Shown: piece by piece, positions 54,410 through 63,195 of the stretch
Position numbering within the stretch: position 1 is the stretch's first letter
How the letters are laid out: each line of letters begins with the position of its first letter
DNA from: Alphaproteobacteria bacterium
Lineage (GTDB): Bacteria > Pseudomonadota > Alphaproteobacteria > TMED109
Length of the DNA stretch: 64,000 nucleotides
Direction: 5' to 3'
Assembly (NCBI GenBank): GCA_022825705.1
Contig: JAJDWH010000036.1
Span: 372,001 to 436,000 of the forward strand
Translations under genes and position numbers: made by a program
The notes under the pieces: model-generated
Seen by the model: only the letters and a program-made list of their open reading frames with translations
Told to the model about the DNA's origin: nothing
The model's database searches: none

Positions 54410-54523
54410 GATCGGCGGCGGAGGTCGGGAGCGGCGAGTCAACGCCGTCGGGGCAGGGCCGGTAATCGGGCAAAACGTCCTGACAGTGCGCACTCGGCCG
54501 TAGACCTGACATGTGTTACGAAA

Positions 54524-54538
54524 GTTCTTGCTTTGTTC
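54524..54538. promoter_or_regulatory. LexA-type box upstream of traG
   Basis: GTTCTTGCTTTGTTC fits GTTC-N7-GTTC exactly, about 49 bp before the traG start at 54587. Confidence 0.72.
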
Positions 54539-54586
54539 TAGTCGCTCTGTATGCTCGCCGGTCCACCGCCGCCGGAGACCGTGCCG

Positions 54587-55768
54587 ATGACGCCCACGCG
54601 AGTGCTGATCGGTCAGGGCGTTCTGGTCACGATCGCGGTGGGCTCCGTGCTGTGGGCTGCGACCCAATGGACGGCCGCGTTGCTACGGGATCAGTACGCC
54701 CTGGGACCGCCGCGATTCGAGGCCTTCGGAATCGACATCTACTGGCCGTGGCAACTGTTCGAGTGGTGGTACGCCTTCGGTGCCGCTGCCCCCGGGGTGT
54801 TCGCCCGTACCGGTGGACTGGCCGCGTTCGCCGGGATTGCCGGGATCGTGATCGCGGTGGGCGGCTCCCTCTGGCGGGCCCGCACGGGTGGCCAGGCCAC
54901 TTCGCATGGTTCCGCACGCTGGGCGCGCACGGCCGACATCAGGCGGCACGGGCTTCTGGTGGACCGGGGAGTCATGCTCGGCCGGTTCGATCGCCGGTAC
55001 CTCCGGCATGATGGGCCGGAACACATCATGGCGTTCGCGCCGACCCGCTCCGGCAAGGGTGTCGGCCTGGTGGTGCCAACCCTCCTGGCCTGGCCGGAAT
55101 CGACGGTCGTCCACGACATCAAGGGGGAGAACTGGCGGCTGACCGCCGGCTGGCGCGCGCGTTTCTCCCACTGCCTGTTCTTCGACCCGACCGACCCCCG
55201 ATCGGCCCGCTACAACCCGCTGCTGGAGGTTCGGCGCGGCCCCAGCGAAGTTCGAGACGTCCAGAACATCGCCGACATTCTGGTCGATCCGGAGGGCGCC
55301 CTGGACCGCCGGAACCACTGGGAAAAGACCGGTCACGCGCTGCTGGTAGGCGTCATCCTCCACGTGCTGTACGCCGAGCGAGACAAGACGCTGGCGCGCG
55401 TCGCGGCCGTCCTGTCGGATCCGGCGCATTCATTCGAACAGACGCTGACCCGCATGATGCACGCGCCGCATCTCGGCGGCGACGCCTCCGGGCGCCCGCA
55501 CCCGGTGGTCGCCCAGGTGGCCCGCGAACTGCTCAACAAGTCCGACAACGAGCGCTCGGGCGTCCTGTCGACCGCCATGAGCTTCCTGGCCCTCTATCGC
55601 GATCCGGCCATCGCCCATGTCACCGGGGCTTCCGACTGGCGCATCGCCGATCTCATGCACGCCCGCCACCCGGTCTCGCTCTACCTGGTGGTACCGCCGT
55701 CCGACCTGTCGCGCACGAGGCCGCTGGTCCGCCTCCTGCTCAACCAGATCAACATTGGCGAGGCATAG
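54587..55768 (+). CDS. traG: TraG/VirD4 coupling protein, truncated
   Basis: The 393-aa product starts MTPTRVLIGQGVLVTIAVGS with the usual two membrane helices. It keeps Walker A in HIMAFAPTRSGKGVGLVVPT, then proceeds normally to RPLVRLLLNQI and ends abruptly in NIGEA and a stop. Full TraG proteins are about 650 aa, and the Walker B motif (LMLDEFP-type) lies in the missing part. An integrase gene begins 166 bp later, so an insertion at this codon is the likely cause. The protein should not hydrolyse ATP as a coupling protein. Confidence 0.88.
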   Translation: MTPTRVLIGQGVLVTIAVGSVLWAATQWTAALLRDQYALGPPRFEAFGIDIYWPWQLFEWWYAFGAAAPGVFARTGGLAAFAGIAGIVIAVGGSLWRARTGGQATSHGSARWARTADIRRHGLLVDRGVMLGRFDRRYLRHDGPEHIMAFAPTRSGKGVGLVVPTLLAWPESTVVHDIKGENWRLTAGWRARFSHCLFFDPTDPRSARYNPLLEVRRGPSEVRDVQNIADILVDPEGALDRRNHWEKTGHALLVGVILHVLYAERDKTLARVAAVLSDPAHSFEQTLTRMMHAPHLGGDASGRPHPVVAQVARELLNKSDNERSGVLSTAMSFLALYRDPAIAHVTGASDWRIADLMHARHPVSLYLVVPPSDLSRTRPLVRLLLNQINIGEA

Positions 55769-55899
55769 ATGCAATCGGAACTCCAAGGAATGACATGGCA
55801 TAATTTAAGTCAATAGTATGAGTGGCTTATGGGACCGTCATTCACGCCATCGCGACCATCCTGTATGCCAGAGTTTCCTCTAATGTGTTGATATCAGTG

Positions 55900-55927
55900 T
55901 TGACATAAAGTGATCCGAACCTACAAT
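55900..55927 (+). promoter_or_regulatory. Promoter of the traG-proximal integrase
   Basis: TTGACA (55900-55905), a 16-bp spacer and TACAAT (55922-55927). The ATG starts 8 bp after the -10 box, so the message is probably leaderless. Confidence 0.75.
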
Positions 55928-55934
55928 CGCTGGC

Positions 55935-57194
55935 ATGAAAAATCGTACCGGAAAACGAACCGCCAAGCTGCGGTTGACACTCTCCAAGCGTGCCGTCGAT
56001 GCCCTTGCGGCGAGCGAGAAATCCTACATCGCGTGGGACAGCAAGCTCACCGGGTTCGGGGTTCGTGTTCAACCTTCGGGCATTAAGTCCTTCATCCTCA
56101 ACTACCGTACCGGAGACGGAGGGCGAAAGGCCCCGAACAAGCGCATTGTCATTGGCCGTTATGGCCGCATAGCTCCCGAAAAAGCGCGTCGCGTCGCTCT
56201 GGAACTACTTGGCCGTGTCGCTGCAGGGTCCGATCCTGCGGACGATCGTTCGGAGGCTCGTGGAATGCCTACGCTCGCGGAGGCGTTCGGCGACTACATG
56301 AAGGTCAATCCCAATCGCACACGGAAAACCATCGTCACCTATCGCCATAACCTACAAAACTGTCTTTCCGACTGGCTTGCTCGACCTCTGAACGCGGTCA
56401 CTCGCCGTGAAGTGGAGGAACGCTTCAATCGCATCACGGAGAAGCACGGCTGGGCGACCGCCAATCAGACCCTGTCATTGCTGCGCTCCGTCTACCGGCG
56501 ACCCTGTGTCGACCATGAGGGCTTGCGTAATCCCGTCGAACTCTGGCTGGTTGGCGGAGGACGGTTTCATCGGCAACGACGGAGAAGGATTTCGGCCCCA
56601 GCTGATGTGCTGCCGCGCTGGCGCGCCGGCATCGACGCAATCAATTTTGCACCAGTGTTTCGCGACATATTTCTCGTCGGGCTTTACACCGGCATGCGAC
56701 TGGGTGAAATCATCACCCTCCGCTGGGAGCAGTTGGACTTTCAGCAAGGTATCCTGCGGGTTGAGGAAACGAAGACCGGAAATCCTCTGGAACTCCCCAT
56801 AACACGGCAGCTCGCGGCAGTTCTTGAACGGCGCCGGTCGGAACGCGACAACGTGCCGCAACACGTCCGTATGTGGGTGTTCCCATCGTCAGCCAGCGCG
56901 TCGGGTCATCTTGTGGACGTTCATCGGTTCTACCGCAACATTAGTCGCGTTGGCGGAACCCGTTTCTGGTTCCACGGGCTTCGCAACAGTTTCATCACGG
57001 TGGCTGAGCGGGAGCTGATGCTCCCTCGCTCGCTGACCAAGCGGTTGGTCAATCACGCGCGCCCCGTGGACGTGACCGAAGGCTATGCCGCCGACTGGAC
57101 GGTGGAGCAACTGCGCGAACCCGCGCAACGGGTCGCCGACCGAATCGACAGACTGATGGATATGCCCACCCCTGTGCACGGCGAGGTTCGGTGA
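55935..57194 (+). CDS. Tyrosine recombinase (DUF4102 integrase) next to truncated traG
   Basis: This 419-aa integrase has an N-terminal DUF4102 arm domain (WDSKLTGFGVRVQPSGIKSF), a core-binding domain, and a catalytic domain. The catalytic domain shows Arg in GLYTGMRLGEIITLRWEQ, His-x-x-Arg in FHGLRNSFITVAE, His in RLVNHARPVDV, and Tyr in EGYAADW. It presumably catalysed insertion of its element into traG, whose codons stop just upstream. The right boundary of that element was not found. Confidence 0.9.
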   Translation: MKNRTGKRTAKLRLTLSKRAVDALAASEKSYIAWDSKLTGFGVRVQPSGIKSFILNYRTGDGGRKAPNKRIVIGRYGRIAPEKARRVALELLGRVAAGSDPADDRSEARGMPTLAEAFGDYMKVNPNRTRKTIVTYRHNLQNCLSDWLARPLNAVTRREVEERFNRITEKHGWATANQTLSLLRSVYRRPCVDHEGLRNPVELWLVGGGRFHRQRRRRISAPADVLPRWRAGIDAINFAPVFRDIFLVGLYTGMRLGEIITLRWEQLDFQQGILRVEETKTGNPLELPITRQLAAVLERRRSERDNVPQHVRMWVFPSSASASGHLVDVHRFYRNISRVGGTRFWFHGLRNSFITVAERELMLPRSLTKRLVNHARPVDVTEGYAADWTVEQLREPAQRVADRIDRLMDMPTPVHGEVR

Positions 57195-57388
57195 GCCGAA
57201 CCGCTACCGCACATTGGCCCTCGACGAAGTTGCAAACTGGTGCACCGACGGACGGGTTGGTCGAGCTGGCGGCTTGTACCTTCGTGGGGAATGACACCGG
57301 GCGCATTACGCGCTCTCGAAGCCGGCCAACACGATGAGTTGGCGCACCTTGATGTCGACGAAGCGAGGGCCGGCTTCGGACATCGTCC

Positions 57389-57703
57389 CTATCCTTCGAC
57401 AGGGAATTGACAGGTGCGCGGCCGCCTGGTCCTCCGGAAGGATGGCCGGATGGGGTTAGTCTGGTGATAGGCTGTGACGAACTCGCCCTCCGGTACGACG
57501 AGCACCTTGTCGGTCAGCCGCTCGATCTTGGCGATTTGTTTCTTCAGGCTCCGGATGATCTTTGCTGCATCCCGTGTCCTGAGCATGATCCGGTCCCGGC
57601 CGATGTCGGTGCCGTGGGTGAGAAGAACGTCCAGGTCGGCCAAACGAATGCCTCGTTGCTGCATTCGGGATTGCCCGTGGCGCGTGATCGGGAGTGCGGT
57701 CAT
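57389..57703 (-). CDS. DUF4258-like small protein (candidate toxin)
   Basis: This 104-aa protein begins MTALPITRHGQSRMQQRGIR with the H-x4-RM-x-QRGI pattern of DUF4258, then continues to KVLVVPEGEFVTAYHQ. DUF4258 proteins resemble small BECR/RelE-like toxins, but activity is unproven. Its ATG overlaps the stop of an upstream XRE gene (ATGA), in antitoxin-then-toxin order. Confidence 0.7.
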   Translation of the reverse strand: MTALPITRHGQSRMQQRGIRLADLDVLLTHGTDIGRDRIMLRTRDAAKIIRSLKKQIAKIERLTDKVLVVPEGEFVTAYHQTNPIRPSFRRTRRPRTCQFPVEG

Positions 57704-58659
57704 CGTGCACTCCCCCGCTTGCGCAATATCTTGACCTCGTCCGGGGAAACCCCGAGATCGAGCCAGAATTCTTCAAGCCTGCGTTGGGATTCTGCATCTG
57801 CTCGGGACAGCTCTCCGGAGAGCCATTCGCGATATTGTCCTTCGTCGCTGTCACGCTTGACGCGCAGACAATCGGCGAGGTTGATCAACCCTGAACAGAT
57901 ATGGTCCAGAAGCTCCTCGTCCTGCTCGCCGTCGCCAGAAATTCCCGTGAGGTCCCGCAGGGTGTCAGCGGCGATTCGGTAGCGGCCTATCTGGCTGCCG
58001 CCGGTCGTGGCATCGATGGAAACGACCGCATCATCCGGAAGATCTTTTGCGAGATCGCGGACGAAACGGACAAACGGGCCTTCAGAGTCGTCGGTTTGGT
58101 AGTGGAAAACGTTCCTTTCTTCCAGGGCAGCCTCCTCCTCCCACAGCGGATCTTCGCCGTCTGCATTACGGGCGGCAACAGAGACGCTACCAAGATGCCG
58201 GAAGTGTTCCGACAGTTCTCCTTCTGCGTATCCGATAGCGTCGCGCAGATCCCGGAGTCGCTGCTCGCGCTCCAGCAGGTTCCGTTCGGCGACGATGACA
58301 AACAGCAGGGGTGCGATATCCAGCACGTCCTGTGGCTGAACCGAGTAGCGTGCTGCGACGAGTTGCAGCGAGGCCCGCGCATGCTCGGCGATCGACACCC
58401 TGACTGTGGGATTGACGAAGGCGGAGGTCTCACTGGTCTGATCTACCGGCTTCGTGAGCTGCTCCCATTCGACGCCCAGTTCCCTGCAAAGGGGCCGGCG
58501 GAGATGAGACCGAATACTTGACGACGTGCCGCGCTCCCACCGGCTGACGGTGTCCTTCGTGCACCGGATGGCGTCGGCCAGTTGCTCCTGGGTCAGCCCG
58601 CGTCGTTTGCGCAAGGTCTTGAGGGCATGCGGGTTGAATGCGTCAGTCATGTCGGGCAT
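57700..58659 (-). CDS. XRE regulator with a large C-terminal domain (candidate antitoxin)
   Basis: This 319-aa protein has an N-terminal XRE helix-turn-helix (LKTLRKRRGLTQEQLADAIR, CTKDTVSRWERGTSS). A long acidic C-terminal part (SDEGQYREWLSGELSRADAE near the end) belongs to no family I know. AGGAGG precedes ATG 58659. It overlaps the DUF4258 gene by 4 bp. The pair sits in the DNA inserted between traG and the tra operon and may be a stabilisation module of the insertion. Confidence 0.75.
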   Translation of the reverse strand: MPDMTDAFNPHALKTLRKRRGLTQEQLADAIRCTKDTVSRWERGTSSSIRSHLRRPLCRELGVEWEQLTKPVDQTSETSAFVNPTVRVSIAEHARASLQLVAARYSVQPQDVLDIAPLLFVIVAERNLLEREQRLRDLRDAIGYAEGELSEHFRHLGSVSVAARNADGEDPLWEEEAALEERNVFHYQTDDSEGPFVRFVRDLAKDLPDDAVVSIDATTGGSQIGRYRIAADTLRDLTGISGDGEQDEELLDHICSGLINLADCLRVKRDSDEGQYREWLSGELSRADAESQRRLEEFWLDLGVSPDEVKILRKRGSAR

Positions 58660-59221
58660 CTGGAGCCTCCTTGTAGACGTGAGGAACTCTACGCCTACTT
58701 AACAGACCACTACAATCGTTATATTGGCATCATTAGTCACACTTCACTGATGCAGTAACCCAATAACCAGACCTTTTGTCAGTGATAATGTCGACTTGCA
58801 GTACGTCATCTGTGAGTCAGCTCGGTGGCCGTTTCCGAAATGTCGATTTTCGTCAACACCATGCAGCGCATATCGCGCTGGCCGAACGGGCGTTAGCGCA
58901 AACGTCATTGCTGTAGCGCCGGATTTTTGACCCGAGGTTTAGGGACAGTAGGTCAACGTGCCGCAAGGTGCCCACGTGCCCAGTCGGTGAACAGCCATCC
59001 CGCCACCTTCTTCGCGGCCGCGGCGGCTGCCGGTCGATTCATTGCACGAGCTTGAAGTCGTCAGTGTTGAAGTCCGTGGGTGCAGCGATCAGTGCGACGG
59101 AGCCAATCTGGACCGGCTTGCGCTCGATCCCCCTACTGGGTCGTGCGTTATCGCTTTCTCTCGCACGGGAGTCGCCACATGCAGGAGATCACCTAACCAA
59201 AACCCGTTGTAGAGCTGTTTT
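58660..59221. other. Intergenic region between the XRE gene and the tra operon
   Basis: No supportable gene. The part next to the XRE gene (58690-58800) is notably A/T-rich and should contain its promoter and perhaps the right junction of the insertion. The rest may hold remnants of the original traG-tra spacer. Confidence 0.4.
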
Positions 59222-59236
59222 GTTCTTTATATGTTC
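59222..59236. promoter_or_regulatory. LexA-type box upstream of the F-type transfer operon
   Basis: GTTCTTTATATGTTC fits GTTC-N7-GTTC exactly and ends 6 bp before ATG 59243. It is the third such site at a tra transcription unit. Confidence 0.78.
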
Positions 59237-59242
59237 CTAACC

Positions 59243-59965
59243 ATGACATGCTTGGATGACCGATTCCGCGACGCAGTACGCGCATACGTGACTCAGCGCG
59301 GGATGAGCGCTCGGCGCTTCGGGCAGGAAGCCCTCAACGATCCCGGGTTCGTCGCATCGCTCGATGGCGGCCGGCGGCTTGGCCTGCGGACTGCTGACCG
59401 AGTGCTTGCCTTCATGGGCCAGCCGGCCATCGGTCCTGCCTTTCGACGTGAGGTCGAGGCCTTCCTCGGAGCGAGCGGTGCCAAGCCGTACGTGCTCGGC
59501 CAGGAGGCGACGGGGGATTTTTCTTTCGTCAGCCGGCTGCGTAAGGGCGGCTCCATCCGGCTCGAGACCGTGGACAGGGTGCGGGACTGGATGCGCACGC
59601 AGGCCGACGAAGTGTGCCTCTCGGCAATGTGCAGGGCCGTGGCGGGGATCCCGCTGCTGGCACCGCAAGCATGTACCGGCGGGCCGGTCGGCGTTCGGGG
59701 TCCGGCCGTGCTCGCATCCACGCAACCTGGAGATACCAGCATGAAGAACCAAGAGGGGACCTACCTCAGCACGGGGCGTGCAGCAGCCTACCTTGGGCTG
59801 TCGTCCCGGACGCTCGACCGTTACCGGGTAAGCGGCGAAGGCCCCGACTTCTACCGCTTCGGCGGCCGAATCCTGTACCGCCAGATCGATCTCGAACAGT
59901 GGGCTGCAGAGCGCCGGGTGAGCTCGACATCCGAGGAGAGCGTCACCTCCCGGAGGGCGGTCTGA
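59243..59965 (+). CDS. Helix-turn-helix regulator at the head of the tra operon
   Basis: This 240-aa protein has two similar N-terminal helical units (YVTQRGMSARRFGQEALNDP and FLGASGAKPYVLGQEATGDF, each followed by FV-x-L...G...L-T-DRV). The C-terminal MerR/excisionase-like HTH_17 domain reads YLSTGRAAAYLGLSSRTLDR, YRVSGEGPDFYRFGGRILYR. It is probably a DNA-binding regulator or excisionase-like factor for transfer genes. The stop overlaps the pilin start (TGATG). ATG 59231 lies inside the LexA box, so 59243 is preferred; ATG 59741 would give only the HTH part. Confidence 0.72.
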   Translation: MTCLDDRFRDAVRAYVTQRGMSARRFGQEALNDPGFVASLDGGRRLGLRTADRVLAFMGQPAIGPAFRREVEAFLGASGAKPYVLGQEATGDFSFVSRLRKGGSIRLETVDRVRDWMRTQADEVCLSAMCRAVAGIPLLAPQACTGGPVGVRGPAVLASTQPGDTSMKNQEGTYLSTGRAAAYLGLSSRTLDRYRVSGEGPDFYRFGGRILYRQIDLEQWAAERRVSSTSEESVTSRRAV

Positions 59966-60300
59966 TGGACCCGTTCACCCCGACCGGGCCGAGGAGTCGG
60001 CGTGAACGCATCGCACGGGCCGCCGTTCTCGCGATCGTGGCGCTCTTCCTCGTGTTCCTCGGGATCGACCTGGCGTTCGCCACCACCGACACGACGTTCG
60101 ACGCGCCGCTGGACACCGTGACCGACATGGTCTCGGGCACCGGCGGGCAGCTCGCTGCCGCGCTGGCCGTGGGTGCTGCGCTGGTCGGCTCCGTGCTCCG
60201 CTTCAACGCGATGCAGTTGATGGGCGCCGTCGGCGTAGGCGTCGCGGCCGGCGCCGGTACAGGGATCGTGACCGGCCTCGTCGGCACCGCGATCGTCTGA
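59965..60300 (+). CDS. F-type pilin-like protein (TraA position)
   Basis: This 111-aa protein has an N-terminal membrane helix (VLAIVALFLVFLGIDLAFAT, possible leader) and two Gly/Ala-rich hydrophobic helices (GGQLAAALAVGAALVGSVLR, VGVGVAAGAGTGIVTGLVG), like small conjugative pilins. It precedes TraL, as TraA does in F-type systems. It could alternatively be processed by the TraF peptidase upstream (inference). Confidence 0.7.
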   Translation: MDPFTPTGPRSRRERIARAAVLAIVALFLVFLGIDLAFATTDTTFDAPLDTVTDMVSGTGGQLAAALAVGAALVGSVLRFNAMQLMGAVGVGVAAGAGTGIVTGLVGTAIV

Positions 60301-60307
60301 GGCGATC

Positions 60308-60601
60308 GTGGGCGACACCCAGCGTCACGTGATCCCGCGCCGGCTCGACGATCCGGAGCGGTGGCTGTTCTGGACGGTCGACGAAGCGGCGGTGCTGATG
60401 GGCCCGTCGCTCCTCGGCCTTGCCGCCAACGCCTTTGTGCCGGGACTGGTCGCGGGCATCGGCGGCTGGCTGCTGCTGCGCCGCATCAAGCGGGGCGGCG
60501 GCGCCAACATCGCGCGCTACGCGCTCTACTGGTTCCTGCCGGACTTCGTGCTACGGCTGAAGGCGACGCCGCCGAGCCACCTCCGGCGCTTCGTCGGGTA
60601 G
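60308..60601 (+). CDS. traL: F-type T4SS protein TraL
   Basis: This 97-aa protein starts at GTG 60308: HVIPRRLDDPERWLFWTVDE. A Gly-rich membrane hairpin follows (LGLAANAFVPGLVAGIGGWL), and the end is YALYWFLPDFVLRLKATPPS, the TraL pattern. It is an inner-membrane component of the pilus assembly complex. Confidence 0.88.
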   Translation: MGDTQRHVIPRRLDDPERWLFWTVDEAAVLMGPSLLGLAANAFVPGLVAGIGGWLLLRRIKRGGGANIARYALYWFLPDFVLRLKATPPSHLRRFVG

Positions 60602-60608
60602 GGCGCCC

Positions 60609-61157
60609 GTGGACCTCGCAGTGATGGAGACCGGGCTCCGCCGCGCCCGCGACGCCCGCGTGGTACTGGCAGCTCTCCTGGTGCTCTCGATGACCGCCAA
60701 CCTCGTCCTCGCACTCGGTCTCGCCGGGCGCGAGGCGGTGACGGTGCTCGTGCCCGCGGTGGCGGGGCCCGCTTGGGAGGTGGGCGGCGGTCGCGCCGGC
60801 GAGCGCTACCTCGAGGACATGGCGCGGACCGCGGCGGTGACGCTGCTGTCGTTGACGCCGGAGAACGCCGGGCACGTGCGCGAGGCCGCGGCCCGCATGA
60901 GCCATCCCTCGGCGCGCGGCGCGATCAGCGCTTGGGTGGCATCGGAGGCGCGGCGCATGGCCGGGCGCGACCTGGCGGCCGCCTTCTACCCCGAGCGCAT
61001 CGAGGCGGACCCCGGGACGCTCGCCGTCGACGTGGAGGGCGAGCTCGCGACTTGGATCGGGCGCGAGGAGTCCGCGCGCGAGGACAAGCACTACCGCCTC
61101 ACCTTCCGCCTCGATGGCGGACGGATCGGCCTGGTGCGTTTCGAGGAGATGGAGTGA
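60609..61157 (+). CDS. traE: F-type T4SS protein TraE
   Basis: This 182-aa protein (GTG start) has one N-terminal membrane helix (VVLAALLVLSMTANLVLALG), then YLEDMARTAAVTLLSLTPEN and HYRLTFRLDGGRIGLVRFEE. It matches TraE, the VirB5/TrbJ-like or VirB8-class pilus assembly factor. Its stop overlaps traK by one base. Confidence 0.88.
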   Translation: MDLAVMETGLRRARDARVVLAALLVLSMTANLVLALGLAGREAVTVLVPAVAGPAWEVGGGRAGERYLEDMARTAAVTLLSLTPENAGHVREAAARMSHPSARGAISAWVASEARRMAGRDLAAAFYPERIEADPGTLAVDVEGELATWIGREESAREDKHYRLTFRLDGGRIGLVRFEEME

Positions 61158-61939
61158 TGATGATGACGTACCGAAACCGGACCGCACGTCCTGCCCGCCG
61201 GGTCGGCCGGCCCGCGGCCGCGCTCCTGACGGTGTGCATGGTCCTCGCTGCCCTGCCGGAACAAGCCGCGGCCATCCAGACGCTGGACGCCACGGACCAC
61301 GCCGAGCTCGAGGCGGCGGTGTCCGCCACGGGCGTCACCCGCGTCGCCCTGGCCGACGACCGCATCCGGCGGGTCATCCGGAGCCCCGGCGGGTTCGACA
61401 TCGAGCACGACGCCACTGGGGGCGACCTGTATATCCGCCCCGCGGCGACACTGGATCCGTCGCCGGACGGGATGCCTGGCGACCCGTTGCCGGTGACGCT
61501 GTTCCTGGGGACCGAGCGGGGCTTTACCTACCGCCTCACCCTGATCCCGGACGCGCGGCACTCGGCGCAGGTGCTGATTCGCAATGCCGCGGCCGTTGCC
61601 GGACCGACGCCGCCTGCGCCGGCCGGCACGGCGAGCGATGCCCGCGCCGCGGAGCTGGTCCGGTTGGTGCGAACGATCGCGCGCGGCGAGGTCCCGCCCG
61701 GCTACGTCGCGGGGGCAGCGCGGCCGGCGCTTGGCCGATCGGCGATCGAAACGTGGCGCGGGACGCGGTTCACGGTCTACGTCCTGGTAGCCGGTCCGGA
61801 CACCGGCGCGGCCGCGCTCGCCGAACGCTTCGGCGGCGGGGTTGCCGCGGTCTGGGTCGCCGCCCCGCGTGCTGGTTCTGCCCGGGATCGCATCGCGGTC
61901 GTCGTGACGGAGCCTGGCCAAGCGGGCGCCGCCCGATGA
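61157..61939 (+). CDS. traK: F-type T4SS protein TraK
   Basis: This 260-aa periplasmic protein begins MMMTYRNR, followed by a signal peptide ending EQAAA. It has TDHAELEAAVSATGVTRVAL, DDRIRRVIRSPGGFDIEHDA and GTERGFTYRLTLIPDARHSA, as in TraK/VirB9-like secretins. It forms part of the outer-membrane core complex with TraB and TraV. It overlaps traB by 4 bp (ATGA). Confidence 0.9.
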   Translation: MMMTYRNRTARPARRVGRPAAALLTVCMVLAALPEQAAAIQTLDATDHAELEAAVSATGVTRVALADDRIRRVIRSPGGFDIEHDATGGDLYIRPAATLDPSPDGMPGDPLPVTLFLGTERGFTYRLTLIPDARHSAQVLIRNAAAVAGPTPPAPAGTASDARAAELVRLVRTIARGEVPPGYVAGAARPALGRSAIETWRGTRFTVYVLVAGPDTGAAALAERFGGGVAAVWVAAPRAGSARDRIAVVVTEPGQAGAAR

Positions 61940-63195
61940 GGACGGCCGTGAACGAGGCCCGCGCGCAGGCGGTCGACGCCGATGCCGGGGGCGTGCGTCG
62001 TCGCCAACTACTGCTCTTTTCGGTCGTGGCAGCCGTGCTCCTCGTGGCGCTCGCCCTGTGGCTGGGAGCGGGCGGCGGCGGCACGACGCCCGCCGCGACC
62101 GGCATCGACGCCGAACTCGCGGGGCCCGGCACCGCGGAGGAGGCCTGGACGCGCCGGTCCGAGGCCCGGATTGGGACGATCGAGGCCCGCCTCCGCGAGA
62201 TGGAGACGGACGCCCGGCGCCTGGGCGCTGAGAACGAACGTCTTCGCGAGAGGCTTGCCGTGGACGCTGCGGATGCGCGATCCGTGATCGACCGCCAGGC
62301 CGCGATGATCGAGGACCTGGAGCGGCGCGTCTCCGAGAGCATGCCTGCGCTCGCGAACCCCGGAGAGGTTCCGGCGTTTCCGGGCACGCCCGTCGATCCG
62401 GAGCGGGGTCCCGGTGGCGCGTTTCCGCTGCCGGAGGCCCCGTCCCCGCTGATCGAGACCTTCGAGCTGGACGACGCATCATCCGGCGCCGCCGCGATCG
62501 AGGCCTGGAAGCCACTCAGCAACTGGCTCCCCGCCGGCAGCCACGCCGAGGCGGTCGTGCTCGCGGGCGTCGACGCCTCGGCCGGCATCTCCTCCCAGGG
62601 CGACCCGCGGCCGGTCCTGCTGCGCCTCATCGGGCCGGCATGGACTGCGGCCGCGGGTGGTTCCGCGCAGCGTGTCGAGATCGCGGGCTGCACGGTGACG
62701 GGTGCCGCGCACGGCGATCTCTCCTCCGAGAAAGTCTACGCGCGGCTCCGCACGCTGACCTGTGCTGGGCCCGAGCCCGGGAGTGTGATCGAGACGGAGG
62801 TCGCTGGATTCATCGCGGGCTCGGGCAAGACCGGCGTGCGGGGCCCCGTCGTGAGCCGCGAGGGGGCGCTCGTCCAGAAGGCGTTCCTCGCGGGACTGGT
62901 CTCGGGCGCAGGTCAGGGCGCCGCGCAGGCATTCCAGCCGCAGGCCGTTGCCACCGGCGGCGGCACGGCGGCGGTTGCGAACACGGGGCTCGCGGACATC
63001 GGCCGGGCGGGGCTCGGAGCGGGTGCTGCATCCGCCGGCGGCAAGGTCGCGGACTACCTGATCCGCCGCGCCGAGCAGTACCAGCCAGTGATCCAGCTGC
63101 GTTCGGGGACGCGCGTGAGTGTCGTGTTCCTGGAGGGTGCCCGCCTCGACGGCGGCGTCCTCGCCCATTCCGCCAACGACGGAGACGTGCAATGA
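61936..63195 (+). CDS. traB: F-type T4SS protein TraB (VirB10-like)
   Basis: This 419-aa protein has an N-terminal membrane helix (LLLFSVVAAVLLVALALWLG), a coiled coil (RLREMETDARRLGAENERLR), a Pro-rich spacer, and the VirB10-type barrel (NWLPAGSHAEAVVLAGVDAS, RPVLLRLIGPAWTAA, VIQLRSGTRVSVVFLEGARL). It spans inner and outer membranes as the core scaffold. It overlaps traV by 4 bp. Confidence 0.92.
   Translation: MRTAVNEARAQAVDADAGGVRRRQLLLFSVVAAVLLVALALWLGAGGGGTTPAATGIDAELAGPGTAEEAWTRRSEARIGTIEARLREMETDARRLGAENERLRERLAVDAADARSVIDRQAAMIEDLERRVSESMPALANPGEVPAFPGTPVDPERGPGGAFPLPEAPSPLIETFELDDASSGAAAIEAWKPLSNWLPAGSHAEAVVLAGVDASAGISSQGDPRPVLLRLIGPAWTAAAGGSAQRVEIAGCTVTGAAHGDLSSEKVYARLRTLTCAGPEPGSVIETEVAGFIAGSGKTGVRGPVVSREGALVQKAFLAGLVSGAGQGAAQAFQPQAVATGGGTAAVANTGLADIGRAGLGAGAASAGGKVADYLIRRAEQYQPVIQLRSGTRVSVVFLEGARLDGGVLAHSANDGDVQ

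Noticed and set aside
59040-59190. Minus-strand peptide ending DFNTDDFKLVQ followed by an overlapping ATGA frame
   Set aside because: The coupling is suggestive, but the first frame has no start codon after its upstream stop and neither part matches a family. I could not support a gene.
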